Below are positions 42,178-50,832 of a stretch of DNA of 64,000 bases, piece after piece. Every line of letters starts with the position of its first letter. The first letter of the stretch is position 1. Both the position numbers and the translations under genes were made by a program. The notes below the pieces were generated by a model, which saw only the letters and a list, made by a program, of their open reading frames with translations, was not told where the DNA came from and did no database searches. Source of the DNA: Bacteroidota bacterium. Lineage in GTDB: Bacteria; Bacteroidota; Bacteroidia; JACPRZ01. The stretch spans positions 1-64,000 of the forward strand of contig JACPRZ010000016.1 in the NCBI GenBank assembly GCA_016193485.1. The letters are read 5' to 3'.

Positions 42178-45100
42178 ATGAATAAAACCTGCCTTTGTTT
42201 CATCATTGTCATCCTGTCTGGTTTTCGGGCTTTGGCGAATCACCAGTATTGTACAACGGCTCGCGTGGTTTGCAATATTGGAGATACGCCTTCTGAGGGA
42301 TCCCTTTGCAACTCATCCTGCAGTGGAAACAACAACCTTGTCAATGGTGCAAATTCCTGTTTCTCCGGTGGATTAACCCGCTGGGGATTTTATATGTTCT
42401 CCATTGAGCAGGCAGGCACTCTTACATTCACTATCAACCCTGAACCTCCGGGATTTTTTGATGACGGTGATTACAATTTCGCTCTTTTTGATGTTACCTC
42501 CGGCTGTGGCAGCATTGGGAATGCATTACGCTGTTCAAAGGCATATAATTCATCCGACCCTGCTGCTAACACCGGATTGAACGGGGGAGCAACAGACACA
42601 ACCGAAGGAACCGGTGGTGACGGATGGCTTAAATATCTTAATGCCGAATGTGGCCATACCTATATTCTTTGCCTTGACATCCCCAACAATGACGGGAATG
42701 GATTTTCCCTTTCTTTTGGCGGAACCTGCACCTTTGGCGCGCCATCAGATTTTACCGCCTCGGAGGATACGGTATGTGCCGGACAGCCGGTAACTTTCGC
42801 GCCCACCTGCAATACAAGCAACGCTTTTATTACCTACCAGTGGAATTTCGGACCCAATGCAACACCCGGTACCGCTACAGGTGCAACCCCCCCCGCTGTT
42901 ACATTTTCAACAAATGGACCCCAGACCGTGACTCTTACATCAACCTTTACTGCCGGCAGTTCCTGCGTGGGTTCCTCCAACCAGACCATCCTTGTGTCAA
43001 GCGCTGCCCCGACATCGGATTTTGAAGTTACTTCCCCCGTTTGCATCGGTACAAATACAACAGTCACCTATACCGGTAATGCCTCCGGCACAGCCGCATA
43101 CAACTGGAATTTCGGGGGGGGAAACATTTTAAGTGGCAATGGACAGGGACCTTATACCATCGGTTGGCCCGGGACCGGCACTTATATTATATCGCTTGAC
43201 GTCACCGATTGCGCAACCCCGTCTCCGGTTACAACCGATACTGTAATTGTTTACCCTTCACCAACTGCCAATGCAGGCGCTGATGACACAATTTGCGCGG
43301 GGAGCAGTACTAACTTATCTGCATCAGGGGGTACTCAATATTCATGGCTGCCGTCAACCGGGTTGAGTTGCTCATTGTGTCAAAACCCGTCAGCAAATCC
43401 TGCCGGCACAACAACCTATACCGTTGCCGTAATGGATGTTAACGGTTGTGTCAACACCGATGCCCTGACCATAACTGTTAATCCCCTTCCATTAGTTAAT
43501 GCCGGACCTGATGTTGCAATATGTTTTTCCGATACGACCGCACTTTCCGGATCAGGGGGGGTATCTTATGCCTGGTCTCCTGGAAGCGGACTTAGCGGTA
43601 CCACTGTTTCAAATCCTTTAGCATTTCCAACCGCTACCACTCCATATTCCCTTACCGTTACCGATGCAAACGGATGTACCAATACGGATGGTGTGGTAGT
43701 AACCGTAAACAATTTGCCGCCCGCAAATGCCGGATCAGATGTCGCTATCTGTAACGGTGATATTACAAATCTTAATGCTTCAGGCGGTGTATCATACTCG
43801 TGGTCCCCGCCAACCGGGTTAAGCAGTACAACAATCGCTAATCCATCCGCAAATCCCACAGCAACCACCACATATTCCGTTACCGTAACCGATGGTAATT
43901 CCTGTACTGCAGTTGATGCCGTAATGGTGACGGTAAATCAACTTCCACCGGCAAATGCGGGGAGCGATCAGAGCATCTGCAACGGTGACAGCGTAACATT
44001 GAATGCAACTGGCGGTATTGGTTATACCTGGTCCCCTGCAACGGGATTATCATCCACGGTTATTGCCAACCCAATATCTTTTCCAACCGGCACAACCACC
44101 TATTCAGTAACCGTGTCTGATGGCGTATGCAGTGCAAGCGATGCAGTGATAGTGACGGTCAACCCTGTTCCGGTTGCATCTTTGTTATCTCAGACCGATG
44201 TTGATTGCTATAACGGCACCAATGGTAATGCAACCATTCAGGTTTCTTCGGGAACTGCACCGTACACATTTTTATGGAATCCAACCGGGCAAACGCTTCA
44301 AACGGCAACCGGGCTTGCAGCAGGTTCTTATACGGTATCGGTTACCGATGCAAAAGGGTGCACCGCTTCGGCAAGCGTTACCATTACACAACCCCCCCCT
44401 TTTACCGCCACAACCATAAAATCGGATGTCACCTGTTACGGGTATAATGACGGGTTTGCTGCAGTAACGGTTAACGGGGGAACTCCATCCTATACATATT
44501 TATGGTTGCCGGGTAATGGTACAAATCCGACCGCTACCGGTCTTTCCAGCGGTACATATACAATCCTGGTAACAGATGCTTCGGGATGTACGGTAACTTC
44601 TTCGGCAATCATTACTCAACCATCTCTTTTTACTGTCACTGCCGGTTTCACCAATGTTACCTGCAATGGTTTCTGTGACGGCACCGGTACGGTTGCCGGA
44701 ACAGGTGGGACATTTCCATATACATTTGACTGGAGCAACGGAACGATGAATTCCGCAACGGTGAATAATCTTTGCCCCGGAAATTACTCGGTCATTGCTG
44801 CTGATTCCAATGGCTGCCTGGCAACATCATCCGGGGTAATTACCGAACCTGCACTGCTTGCCGCTTCCTCGCTTTCAGTAAATATTCTCTGCAGCGGAGA
44901 TTGCTCCGGATCATCAGCGGTTAATGTATCAGGAGGAACACCGCCATACTCTTATACCTGGACAGGGGGGGGTACCGGTTCTTCCTCAACCGGATTATGT
45001 GATGGCACATACACGGTAACCGTGACAGATAATAACGGATGTACCGATACGACAATATCAGTTATTACCGAACCGGCTCCTTTATCAATTGCACCGTCTG

Positions 45101-46269
45101 TAACATCCGCTCTATGCTATAATCAATGCAACGGATCAGTATCTGTTGCAGTTACCGGAGGAATAACACCCTATACCTATTCATGGATTGACAGTTCCAG
45201 TGATGATACTATTGCGGGTGCGTGTGCAGGTACCTATACGGTAACCGTTACTGATAACAATGGGTGTACGATCTCTGGCGGTGGAACCGTTACACAACCC
45301 ACGGCTCTTTCATCAACACAGATGATAAATAACGCACTATGCAGTGATCAGTGCACCGGATCTGCGGCAGTGATAATGAGCGGTGGCACAGGCGCTTATG
45401 CCTATCTCTGGAATACGGGGGAAACTACCGTATCCCTTAATAATATTTGTGCCGGAACTTTCACGGTGACTGTCACTGACGCAAACGGATGTACATTGGT
45501 TGATTTCCTTTCAGTGCAATTTATTCCGGGAGCGACTGTAACTACAGATGGAGATACCATTTCCTGCAATTTTAACGGAACACAGATTTTAGCGTTGGGA
45601 AGCGGTACATTTCAATGGAGCCCGCCAGAAGGATTAACCGGCACTGCTATTTATAATCCGTTTGCCAATCCCGATTCGGTAACTACGTATACGGTTATTA
45701 TGACCGATCAGTACGGGTGTAAGGACACAGCATCAATAACTGTCCGGCAATCTGTGGCAACAGCCGATGCAGGACCTGATGTTGAGATCAATTACGGCAA
45801 CAGTAATCCCGTTTATGCTACGGGGGGGGGAACCTATCAATGGACAACTTCAACCGGCAGTCAGTCGGGATTGAACTGTTATGATTGCCAGAATCCGGTC
45901 GCCTCGCCTGAGCAAACAACAACCTATTACGTGACGGTTACAAACGGTGACGGATGTACGGCAACTGACAGCTTAGTTGTGACCGTGAATATCTCCGATG
46001 TAATATTTGTTCCTGACGTATTTTCTCCAAACGGAGATGGTAAAAACGATATCCTTTATATTCGCGCTGCTGCTATTAAAGAACTTACCTTTGCCGTTTA
46101 TGACAGGTGGGGTGAAAAGGTCTTTGAAACAACCGATAAAAGCAAAGGATGGAACGGTGAATTCCGCGGAAGTCCTGCCGATGCTGCCGTATATGTTTAT
46201 TATGTAAAAGCCACCCTCGTAAATAACCAGGAAATTAAATTAAAAGGTGATGTTACTCTGATGAGATAA
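42178..46269 (+). CDS. Giant T9SS type B (CHU_C) repeat protein
   Basis: About 1363 aa from ATG 42178; a GTG at 42148 would add ten residues and spoil the signal peptide (MNKTCLCFIIVILSGFRALA). The N-terminal domain (about 20-200) is Cys-rich and looks like a carbohydrate- or adhesion-type beta domain. PKD-like units follow (FAPTCNTSNAFITYQWNFGP), then repeats of the form VNAGPDVAICFSDTTALSGSGG and SprB-type repeats (TYTVTVTDNNGC). The C-terminal gliding-associated domain is FVPDVFSPNGDGKND ... YDRWGEKVFE. Exported and surface attached by T9SS. No PorP/SprF partner lies next to it. G/C tracts of 7-9 are numerous (C8 42887, G8 43114, G7 43555, C8 44392, G8 44965, G9 45822), all in frame. Confidence 0.88.
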   Translation: MNKTCLCFIIVILSGFRALANHQYCTTARVVCNIGDTPSEGSLCNSSCSGNNNLVNGANSCFSGGLTRWGFYMFSIEQAGTLTFTINPEPPGFFDDGDYNFALFDVTSGCGSIGNALRCSKAYNSSDPAANTGLNGGATDTTEGTGGDGWLKYLNAECGHTYILCLDIPNNDGNGFSLSFGGTCTFGAPSDFTASEDTVCAGQPVTFAPTCNTSNAFITYQWNFGPNATPGTATGATPPAVTFSTNGPQTVTLTSTFTAGSSCVGSSNQTILVSSAAPTSDFEVTSPVCIGTNTTVTYTGNASGTAAYNWNFGGGNILSGNGQGPYTIGWPGTGTYIISLDVTDCATPSPVTTDTVIVYPSPTANAGADDTICAGSSTNLSASGGTQYSWLPSTGLSCSLCQNPSANPAGTTTYTVAVMDVNGCVNTDALTITVNPLPLVNAGPDVAICFSDTTALSGSGGVSYAWSPGSGLSGTTVSNPLAFPTATTPYSLTVTDANGCTNTDGVVVTVNNLPPANAGSDVAICNGDITNLNASGGVSYSWSPPTGLSSTTIANPSANPTATTTYSVTVTDGNSCTAVDAVMVTVNQLPPANAGSDQSICNGDSVTLNATGGIGYTWSPATGLSSTVIANPISFPTGTTTYSVTVSDGVCSASDAVIVTVNPVPVASLLSQTDVDCYNGTNGNATIQVSSGTAPYTFLWNPTGQTLQTATGLAAGSYTVSVTDAKGCTASASVTITQPPPFTATTIKSDVTCYGYNDGFAAVTVNGGTPSYTYLWLPGNGTNPTATGLSSGTYTILVTDASGCTVTSSAIITQPSLFTVTAGFTNVTCNGFCDGTGTVAGTGGTFPYTFDWSNGTMNSATVNNLCPGNYSVIAADSNGCLATSSGVITEPALLAASSLSVNILCSGDCSGSSAVNVSGGTPPYSYTWTGGGTGSSSTGLCDGTYTVTVTDNNGCTDTTISVITEPAPLSIAPSVTSALCYNQCNGSVSVAVTGGITPYTYSWIDSSSDDTIAGACAGTYTVTVTDNNGCTISGGGTVTQPTALSSTQMINNALCSDQCTGSAAVIMSGGTGAYAYLWNTGETTVSLNNICAGTFTVTVTDANGCTLVDFLSVQFIPGATVTTDGDTISCNFNGTQILALGSGTFQWSPPEGLTGTAIYNPFANPDSVTTYTVIMTDQYGCKDTASITVRQSVATADAGPDVEINYGNSNPVYATGGGTYQWTTSTGSQSGLNCYDCQNPVASPEQTTTYYVTVTNGDGCTATDSLVVTVNISDVIFVPDVFSPNGDGKNDILYIRAAAIKELTFAVYDRWGEKVFETTDKSKGWNGEFRGSPADAAVYVYYVKATLVNNQEIKLKGDVTLMR

Positions 46270-46352
46270 GTTGAGGTACAAACCACCCGCCTTTTATTTT
46301 GATTTTAATTGTCATGTGGCGCTTGTGATTTGGAACTGTGAATTTTAACCTT

Positions 46353-46476
46353 GCCCCTATAGTTCAACGCCTGCCTGCCGGCAGGCAGGGATAGAATAGG
46401 AGTTTCCTAAACTCTAGATCCAGGTTCCCTGACTGCCCTGCCTACCGGCAGGCAAGCGTCAGGCAGGGATTCCTGG
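46353..46476 (+). pseudogene. tRNA-Arg-like copy B with palindromes, 3' acceptor lost
   Basis: Begins GCCCCTATAGTTCAACG as in the intact gene, carries the 20-bp palindrome in the D loop and the 40-bp hairpin in the T loop, keeps the correct anticodon stem (GGAGT/ACTCT), but after the T stem reads AAAAATGG in place of the acceptor strand. It cannot fold an acceptor stem. Confidence 0.8.
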
Positions 46477-46493
46477 AAAAATGGATTGGAAAA

Positions 46494-46751
46494 ATGATTT
46501 ATTTATACGTAATTAAAAGTAACGTGAACGGACACCTGTATGTAGGCATTTGCAAAGATTTAGCCAAAAGGATGAGGGAGCATTCTCATGGAAAGAATCG
46601 TTACACTAAGGGATTACGACCATGGAAACTGGTTCTGACAGAAAAATACCAGGACTGGAAAACCGCAAGAAAAAAGGAAAAATATTATAAATCGGGATAT
46701 GGTAAAGAAAACTTAAAAAAATCTGCCCCTATAGTTCAACGGATAGAATAG
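46494..46751 (+). CDS. GIY-YIG endonuclease-family protein overlapping a tRNA gene
   Basis: 85 aa. The N-terminus has the GIY-YIG core (MIYLYVIKSNVNGHLYVGI) followed by CKDLAKRMREHSHG with the conserved Arg, and KLVLTEKYQDWKTARKKEKYYKSG, as in small stand-alone bacterial members (UPF0213/YhbQ-like). The family cleaves DNA; the cellular role of the small ones is unclear. The last codons (SAPIVQRIE) and the stop come from the first 27 bp of the tRNA-Arg gene, in the same orientation. The gene sits between tRNA-like copy B and the intact tRNA, which suggests it may have arrived with, or act on, the tRNA repeats. Confidence 0.8.
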   Translation: MIYLYVIKSNVNGHLYVGICKDLAKRMREHSHGKNRYTKGLRPWKLVLTEKYQDWKTARKKEKYYKSGYGKENLKKSAPIVQRIE

Positions 46752-46796
46752 GAGTTTCCTAAACTCTAGATCCAGGTTCGATTCCTGGTGGGGGTA
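46725..46796 (+). tRNA. tRNA-Arg (anticodon CCU)
   Basis: 72 nt without encoded CCA. Acceptor GCCCCTA pairs with TGGGGGT (T-G and G-T wobbles at two positions), D stem GTTC/GAAT, anticodon stem GGAGT/ACTCT with loop TTCCTAA (anticodon CCT), T stem CCAGG/CCTGG with loop TTCGATT, discriminator A. Reads AGG arginine codons. This is the only intact copy in the window. Confidence 0.92.
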
Positions 46797-46803
46797 CAAA
46801 ATT

Positions 46804-46898
46804 GATAGAATAGGAGTTTCTTAAACTCTAGATCCAGGTTCCCTGACTGCCCTGCCTACCGGCAGGCAGGCGTCAGGCAGGGATTCCTGGTGGGGGTA
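46804..46898 (+). pseudogene. tRNA-Arg-like copy D, 5' part missing, T-loop palindrome
   Basis: Starts 8 bp after the intact tRNA at GATAGAATAGG, so the acceptor 5' strand and most of the D arm are missing. The anticodon loop reads TTCTTAA, changing the anticodon from CCT to CTT. The 40-bp hairpin is in the T loop (46842-46881) and the 3' acceptor strand TGGGGGTA is kept. Confidence 0.8.
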
Positions 46899-46916
46899 CA
46901 AAAAGTAAAATCCCAA

Positions 46917-46934
46917 TCCCGATAGATATCGGGA
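46917..46934. repeat. Palindrome TCCCGATAGATATCGGGA
   Basis: Fourth copy of the TCCCGATAGC family, 15 bp before the start of the VWA-like membrane protein gene; one mismatch near the centre. Confidence 0.8.
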
Positions 46935-46949
46935 CCAAATCCCTTTCCG

Positions 46950-49034
46950 ATGTCAGTCATCACTGAATATCCCTTATGGTTTATCGTTTTTTGTCTTCTC
47001 ACCGGTTTATTATACTCCGCACTTCTTTACTATAAAAACAGGAACAGTAGCGTAATTAACCGGTACGTTGTTTATTTACTCTCCGGTATCCGGTTCCTCG
47101 CAGTTTCGTTTCTCGCTTTTTTATTGCTTAATCCGTTGATCCGGAAAATTTACCGGGAGGTTGAAAAACCGCTTATTGTCTTTGCCCAGGATAATTCAAT
47201 ATCCGTGAGCCGTTCAGCCGATTCTTTATTTGTTACCGGGGAATACCGTGATAGGGTAAAGAAATTTCTGAATGATATGCAAGATGACTATGATACCGAC
47301 ATTCTTTCATTTGGGGAAGAAGTATCGGGAGGATTACCTTTTACTTTTAATGGAAGGCAAACCGATATATCGGAATTATTTACAACGCTCAATGAATTAT
47401 ACCGGGGCAGGAACCTTGGCGCAATAATTTTATCCAGTGACGGTATTTACAACAGGGGCAATAACCCGCTTCATCTGCCTCTGAAGATTTCCGCACCGGT
47501 TTTCACCATTATCCTTGGCGATACGGCAAGGTATCCGGATATATATTTTTCTAAAATCAATTATAACAAGGTTGCATACCTTGGCAATGAATTTCCTGTT
47601 GAAATAATTGTTAATGCATGGCAATGCAGGGGAAAAAAAACCATGTTAGCAGTAGAGAATAAGAATAAGGATATCATGTCGAGGGATTTACTCTTTTCAG
47701 GTTCCAACCAGTCGCAGGTTATATCGTTCCGCTTAAAAGCAGGGGAACCGGGGGTGCAGAAGTACCGTATGAAATTGACTCCTGTGGAAGGAGAGGCATC
47801 CCCTGAAAATAATTATACCGATATTTTCATAAATGTTCTGGACAGTCGTCAGAAAATTCTTCTCCTTGCCGCAGCACCCCATCCCGATATAACCGCTATA
47901 AGGCAGTCCGTTGAATCCAACCTGAATTATGAAACCGATTTTTTTCTCATTAAAAATTATGACCGCAATCCTGCCGGTTACCATCTGGTGATTCTCCATC
48001 AGGTACCTGTTGCGGGCGGATCAGGTCAGACCGTTATCAAAGAAATCATAAAAAACCATATACCTGCACTTTTTATTATCGGCAACCGTACATCAATACC
48101 CGAATTCAATTTGCTGAATACGGGGGTGACGGTCATTGGGGGGGGTAATAAATCCGTTGAATCCCTGCCGGTGCTCAACGGCAGTTTTGATCTGTTTGCA
48201 GCGCCTGAAGGATTTATGACGGACTTATCCCGCTTCCCGCCCTTGCTTTGCCCGATCGGGACCTATAATACCGATGCCGGCACTAATGTGCTCTTCTACC
48301 AGAAAACCGGTGCCGTTACCACTTCATACCCGATGATTATTTTTAGAAACATATCAGAACAAAGGATTGGAGTTATTACCGGTGAAGGGCTGTGGAAGTG
48401 GCGTCTTTACGACTTCTCTATGAACGGTAATCACAACAGGTTCAATGAATTCACAAATAAAATTATTCAATATCTCTCTGTCCGGTCCGATAAAAGTAAT
48501 TTCCGCATCATTGCAAAAAACCTGTTCTTTGAAAATGAACCGGTATTATTTTCAGCCGAAGTGTATAATGAATCCTATGAATTGGTGAATCAGCTGGACG
48601 TAAATATTACGGTCATTAACAGCGAAGGAAAAAAATTCCCGTTTACTTTTTCAAGGACATCGGAGGGATATTTTCTCAATGCCGGCTATTTTCCACCCGG
48701 TGATTACAGATATGAAGCAAGAACTGCCTTAGGTGGAAAACCAAGATACCACAATGGGAAATTTGTCATTTCTCCCCTCATGGTCGAATCGGCAAGGGGA
48801 GTGGCTGATTATAACCTTCTCTTTTCATTGGCAGCAAAATACGGTGGAGAGTTGATTTCTCCCGCGGCCATTAATGAACTTCCCGCTAAAATCAGGAACC
48901 GTACGGATATTAAACCTGTTTCTTTTATGCATAAAGAAATGAAAGAGATGATAAATATTAAATGGATTTCCTTGCTGATCATCGCTTTATTATCCGTTGA
49001 ATGGTTCATCAGAAAGTGGAGCGGAGGGTATTAA
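46950..49034 (+). CDS. VWA-like/glutamine amidotransferase-like membrane protein
   Basis: 694 aa. Two N-terminal TM helices (about 8-27 and 41-63) and one at the C-terminus (WISLLIIALLSVEWFIRKW). Between them lies a large extracytoplasmic part: a von Willebrand A-like segment (VFAQDNSISVSRSADS ... GAIILSSDGIYNRGNN), beta domains, and a segment like a class I glutamine amidotransferase fold (LLLAAAPHPDITAIRQ ... YHLVILHQVP). This is the layout of a conserved Bacteroidota membrane-protein family often found near Bat/aerotolerance genes; no such neighbours lie here. Biochemical role unknown. A G8 tract is at 48138-48145. Single gene, with repeat-rich DNA on both sides. Confidence 0.75.
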   Translation: MSVITEYPLWFIVFCLLTGLLYSALLYYKNRNSSVINRYVVYLLSGIRFLAVSFLAFLLLNPLIRKIYREVEKPLIVFAQDNSISVSRSADSLFVTGEYRDRVKKFLNDMQDDYDTDILSFGEEVSGGLPFTFNGRQTDISELFTTLNELYRGRNLGAIILSSDGIYNRGNNPLHLPLKISAPVFTIILGDTARYPDIYFSKINYNKVAYLGNEFPVEIIVNAWQCRGKKTMLAVENKNKDIMSRDLLFSGSNQSQVISFRLKAGEPGVQKYRMKLTPVEGEASPENNYTDIFINVLDSRQKILLLAAAPHPDITAIRQSVESNLNYETDFFLIKNYDRNPAGYHLVILHQVPVAGGSGQTVIKEIIKNHIPALFIIGNRTSIPEFNLLNTGVTVIGGGNKSVESLPVLNGSFDLFAAPEGFMTDLSRFPPLLCPIGTYNTDAGTNVLFYQKTGAVTTSYPMIIFRNISEQRIGVITGEGLWKWRLYDFSMNGNHNRFNEFTNKIIQYLSVRSDKSNFRIIAKNLFFENEPVLFSAEVYNESYELVNQLDVNITVINSEGKKFPFTFSRTSEGYFLNAGYFPPGDYRYEARTALGGKPRYHNGKFVISPLMVESARGVADYNLLFSLAAKYGGELISPAAINELPAKIRNRTDIKPVSFMHKEMKEMINIKWISLLIIALLSVEWFIRKWSGGY

Positions 49035-49168
49035 ACCAAATCCCAAATCCTAAAATCCAAAAATCACAAAGCCCCAAGTCCCAAAACCAAAGGGAATACT
49101 TCATGCAGGTTAGAACCTTGGAATTCGGTTTTCATATAACGGTACGATTTCAAATATGATTTTTTTCA

Positions 49169-49176
49169 TATCTTTG
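49169..49176 (+). promoter_or_regulatory. -7 promoter box TATCTTTG
   Basis: TAnnTTTG match 29 bp before the ATG at 49206, in the gap after the VWA-like gene. No convincing -33 element seen. Confidence 0.5.
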
Positions 49177-49205
49177 CCACACTTAACAAAATAATTCAAT
49201 TTAAC

Positions 49206-50762
49206 ATGAAAAGATTTTTACTCCTCACCGCTCTTTCTGGATTTTTAATTACCCCGGCAGCGAAAGCACAGATCACGATAGATTCGGCAGATTTTGCATC
49301 GGCAGGCGATACGGTAATCATGGCCACCGATACCATTCCTGTTAATATCCAGGTTGGCGGAACCGGTATGCAGACATGGGATTTCACAGGTCTTAACATC
49401 CACCGTTTTGATACGCTCACTTTCAGGGATCTGGCCCCTTCAACGGTCGATACCTCATTTCCTGCTTCAAACCTTGCCGGAATGGTCATGGGCCAACTTA
49501 TGTACTTTATCCATCAATCTGCCGTGACAAAATGGGATGGGTTCTATGGGTTTCCTGATGTCGGATTACCGGCTGATACCTCTTTGACTTTTAATTTTGA
49601 AGATGATATTACCTGGCTTACTTATCCTTCTACCGCAGGAACCCAATTCAGCGATACCGGATTTGTAGATACATTGATGTCAACCGGGGCATTTCCGGCA
49701 CTTCAGGCGTATGCCGATTCACTTTTTCTCCGCATCATTTTCAGAACAGTAAGTGATTTTGATGCTTATGGAGTATTAGTGACGCCTGCAGCAACCGATA
49801 CGGTGATCAGGCGATACCGGAGACAAATTTTTGATCTTGACTCTGCGATGGCTAATGGCGGTTTATTCCCATTCTGGACGGATGTAAAGCCATTACTGGG
49901 GATTCAGCCTGATACAACTCATTTTTATGATTTCTGGGCAAAAGGTAAAAACTGGCCGGTTGCGGAACTTGAAACGGATGGACCGGGTGGTAATGTTACT
50001 ACTGCCAGGTTTCAGGTATTTGACAAAGTGGTTGGTTCGGTTACCGCTACCGTTACTCCATCATGTGTTGGGGATTGTGACGGGCAGGCAACAGTTTCAG
50101 GTTTCAGTGGCGTGCAACCATACACCTTTTTATGGCCTTCAAGCGCAGGGAATCAAACCACTGCAACAGCAACCGGGTTATGTGCCGCTACGTATTCAGT
50201 TACCATAATTGACGCTATCAGTGATAGTGCAAAATTTTCTTTTAACCTGAATGAACCGGCATCTTTAGGGTATAACGTTCAATATCTTGATTCTGCGAGT
50301 TGTGCAACCTGTGCCGATGGTACCATTAATGTTGTCGGGACAGGCGGCACCGGATCACTCACTTACAGTTGGTCTAACGGATTTACCGGCCAATCCAACA
50401 ATACATTTCTTCCCGGTTCTTACAATGTAACAATCACTGACAGCAAAGGATGCATCCTCATTTCGGATACCATTGAGGTATCTATAGAGATATCCGGCAT
50501 TGATGAGTTAATCAGCAAAATGGAATCGGTGAACTTTTACCCGGTACCCGTTCAATCGTATATTGGAATTTCAAATCAGTCCTCTATGGAATTGATCATT
50601 GAAGTTTTCGGGTACACCGGCATTTCTGCGATTCAGTTAAAGGCGGGCAAGGGAACAAGTGTTATTCCGGTCAAAGATCTGACCGAGGGTGTTTACTTCA
50701 TACGCGCGAAGAGCCACGATGGAATTGTTATCAGGCAAAGACGGATTGTTATCAAGCATTAA
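49206..50762 (+). CDS. T9SS type A cargo protein, paralogue 1 of 3
   Basis: 518 aa. A signal peptide ends AAKAQ. Residues ~22-285 form a domain shared by three consecutive genes (ITIDSADFASAGDTVIMATD ... WDFTGLN ... FPFWTDVKPLLGIQPDTT); I do not recognise the family. Then two SprB-type repeats (VTPSCVGDCDGQATVSGFSG; ASCATCADGTINVVGTGGTG) and a T9SS type A C-terminal signal (NFYPVPVQSYIGI ... GVYFIRAKSHDG). The protein is therefore exported and probably surface bound or released. It has its own -7 box. Function unknown. Confidence 0.8.
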   Translation: MKRFLLLTALSGFLITPAAKAQITIDSADFASAGDTVIMATDTIPVNIQVGGTGMQTWDFTGLNIHRFDTLTFRDLAPSTVDTSFPASNLAGMVMGQLMYFIHQSAVTKWDGFYGFPDVGLPADTSLTFNFEDDITWLTYPSTAGTQFSDTGFVDTLMSTGAFPALQAYADSLFLRIIFRTVSDFDAYGVLVTPAATDTVIRRYRRQIFDLDSAMANGGLFPFWTDVKPLLGIQPDTTHFYDFWAKGKNWPVAELETDGPGGNVTTARFQVFDKVVGSVTATVTPSCVGDCDGQATVSGFSGVQPYTFLWPSSAGNQTTATATGLCAATYSVTIIDAISDSAKFSFNLNEPASLGYNVQYLDSASCATCADGTINVVGTGGTGSLTYSWSNGFTGQSNNTFLPGSYNVTITDSKGCILISDTIEVSIEISGIDELISKMESVNFYPVPVQSYIGISNQSSMELIIEVFGYTGISAIQLKAGKGTSVIPVKDLTEGVYFIRAKSHDGIVIRQRRIVIKH

Positions 50763-50832
50763 CAGTTGTGCACGGTTTACCGGTAACCTCATCGCCTTGA
50801 AACAGATTTTGCGATAACCAATAATTATCTGT

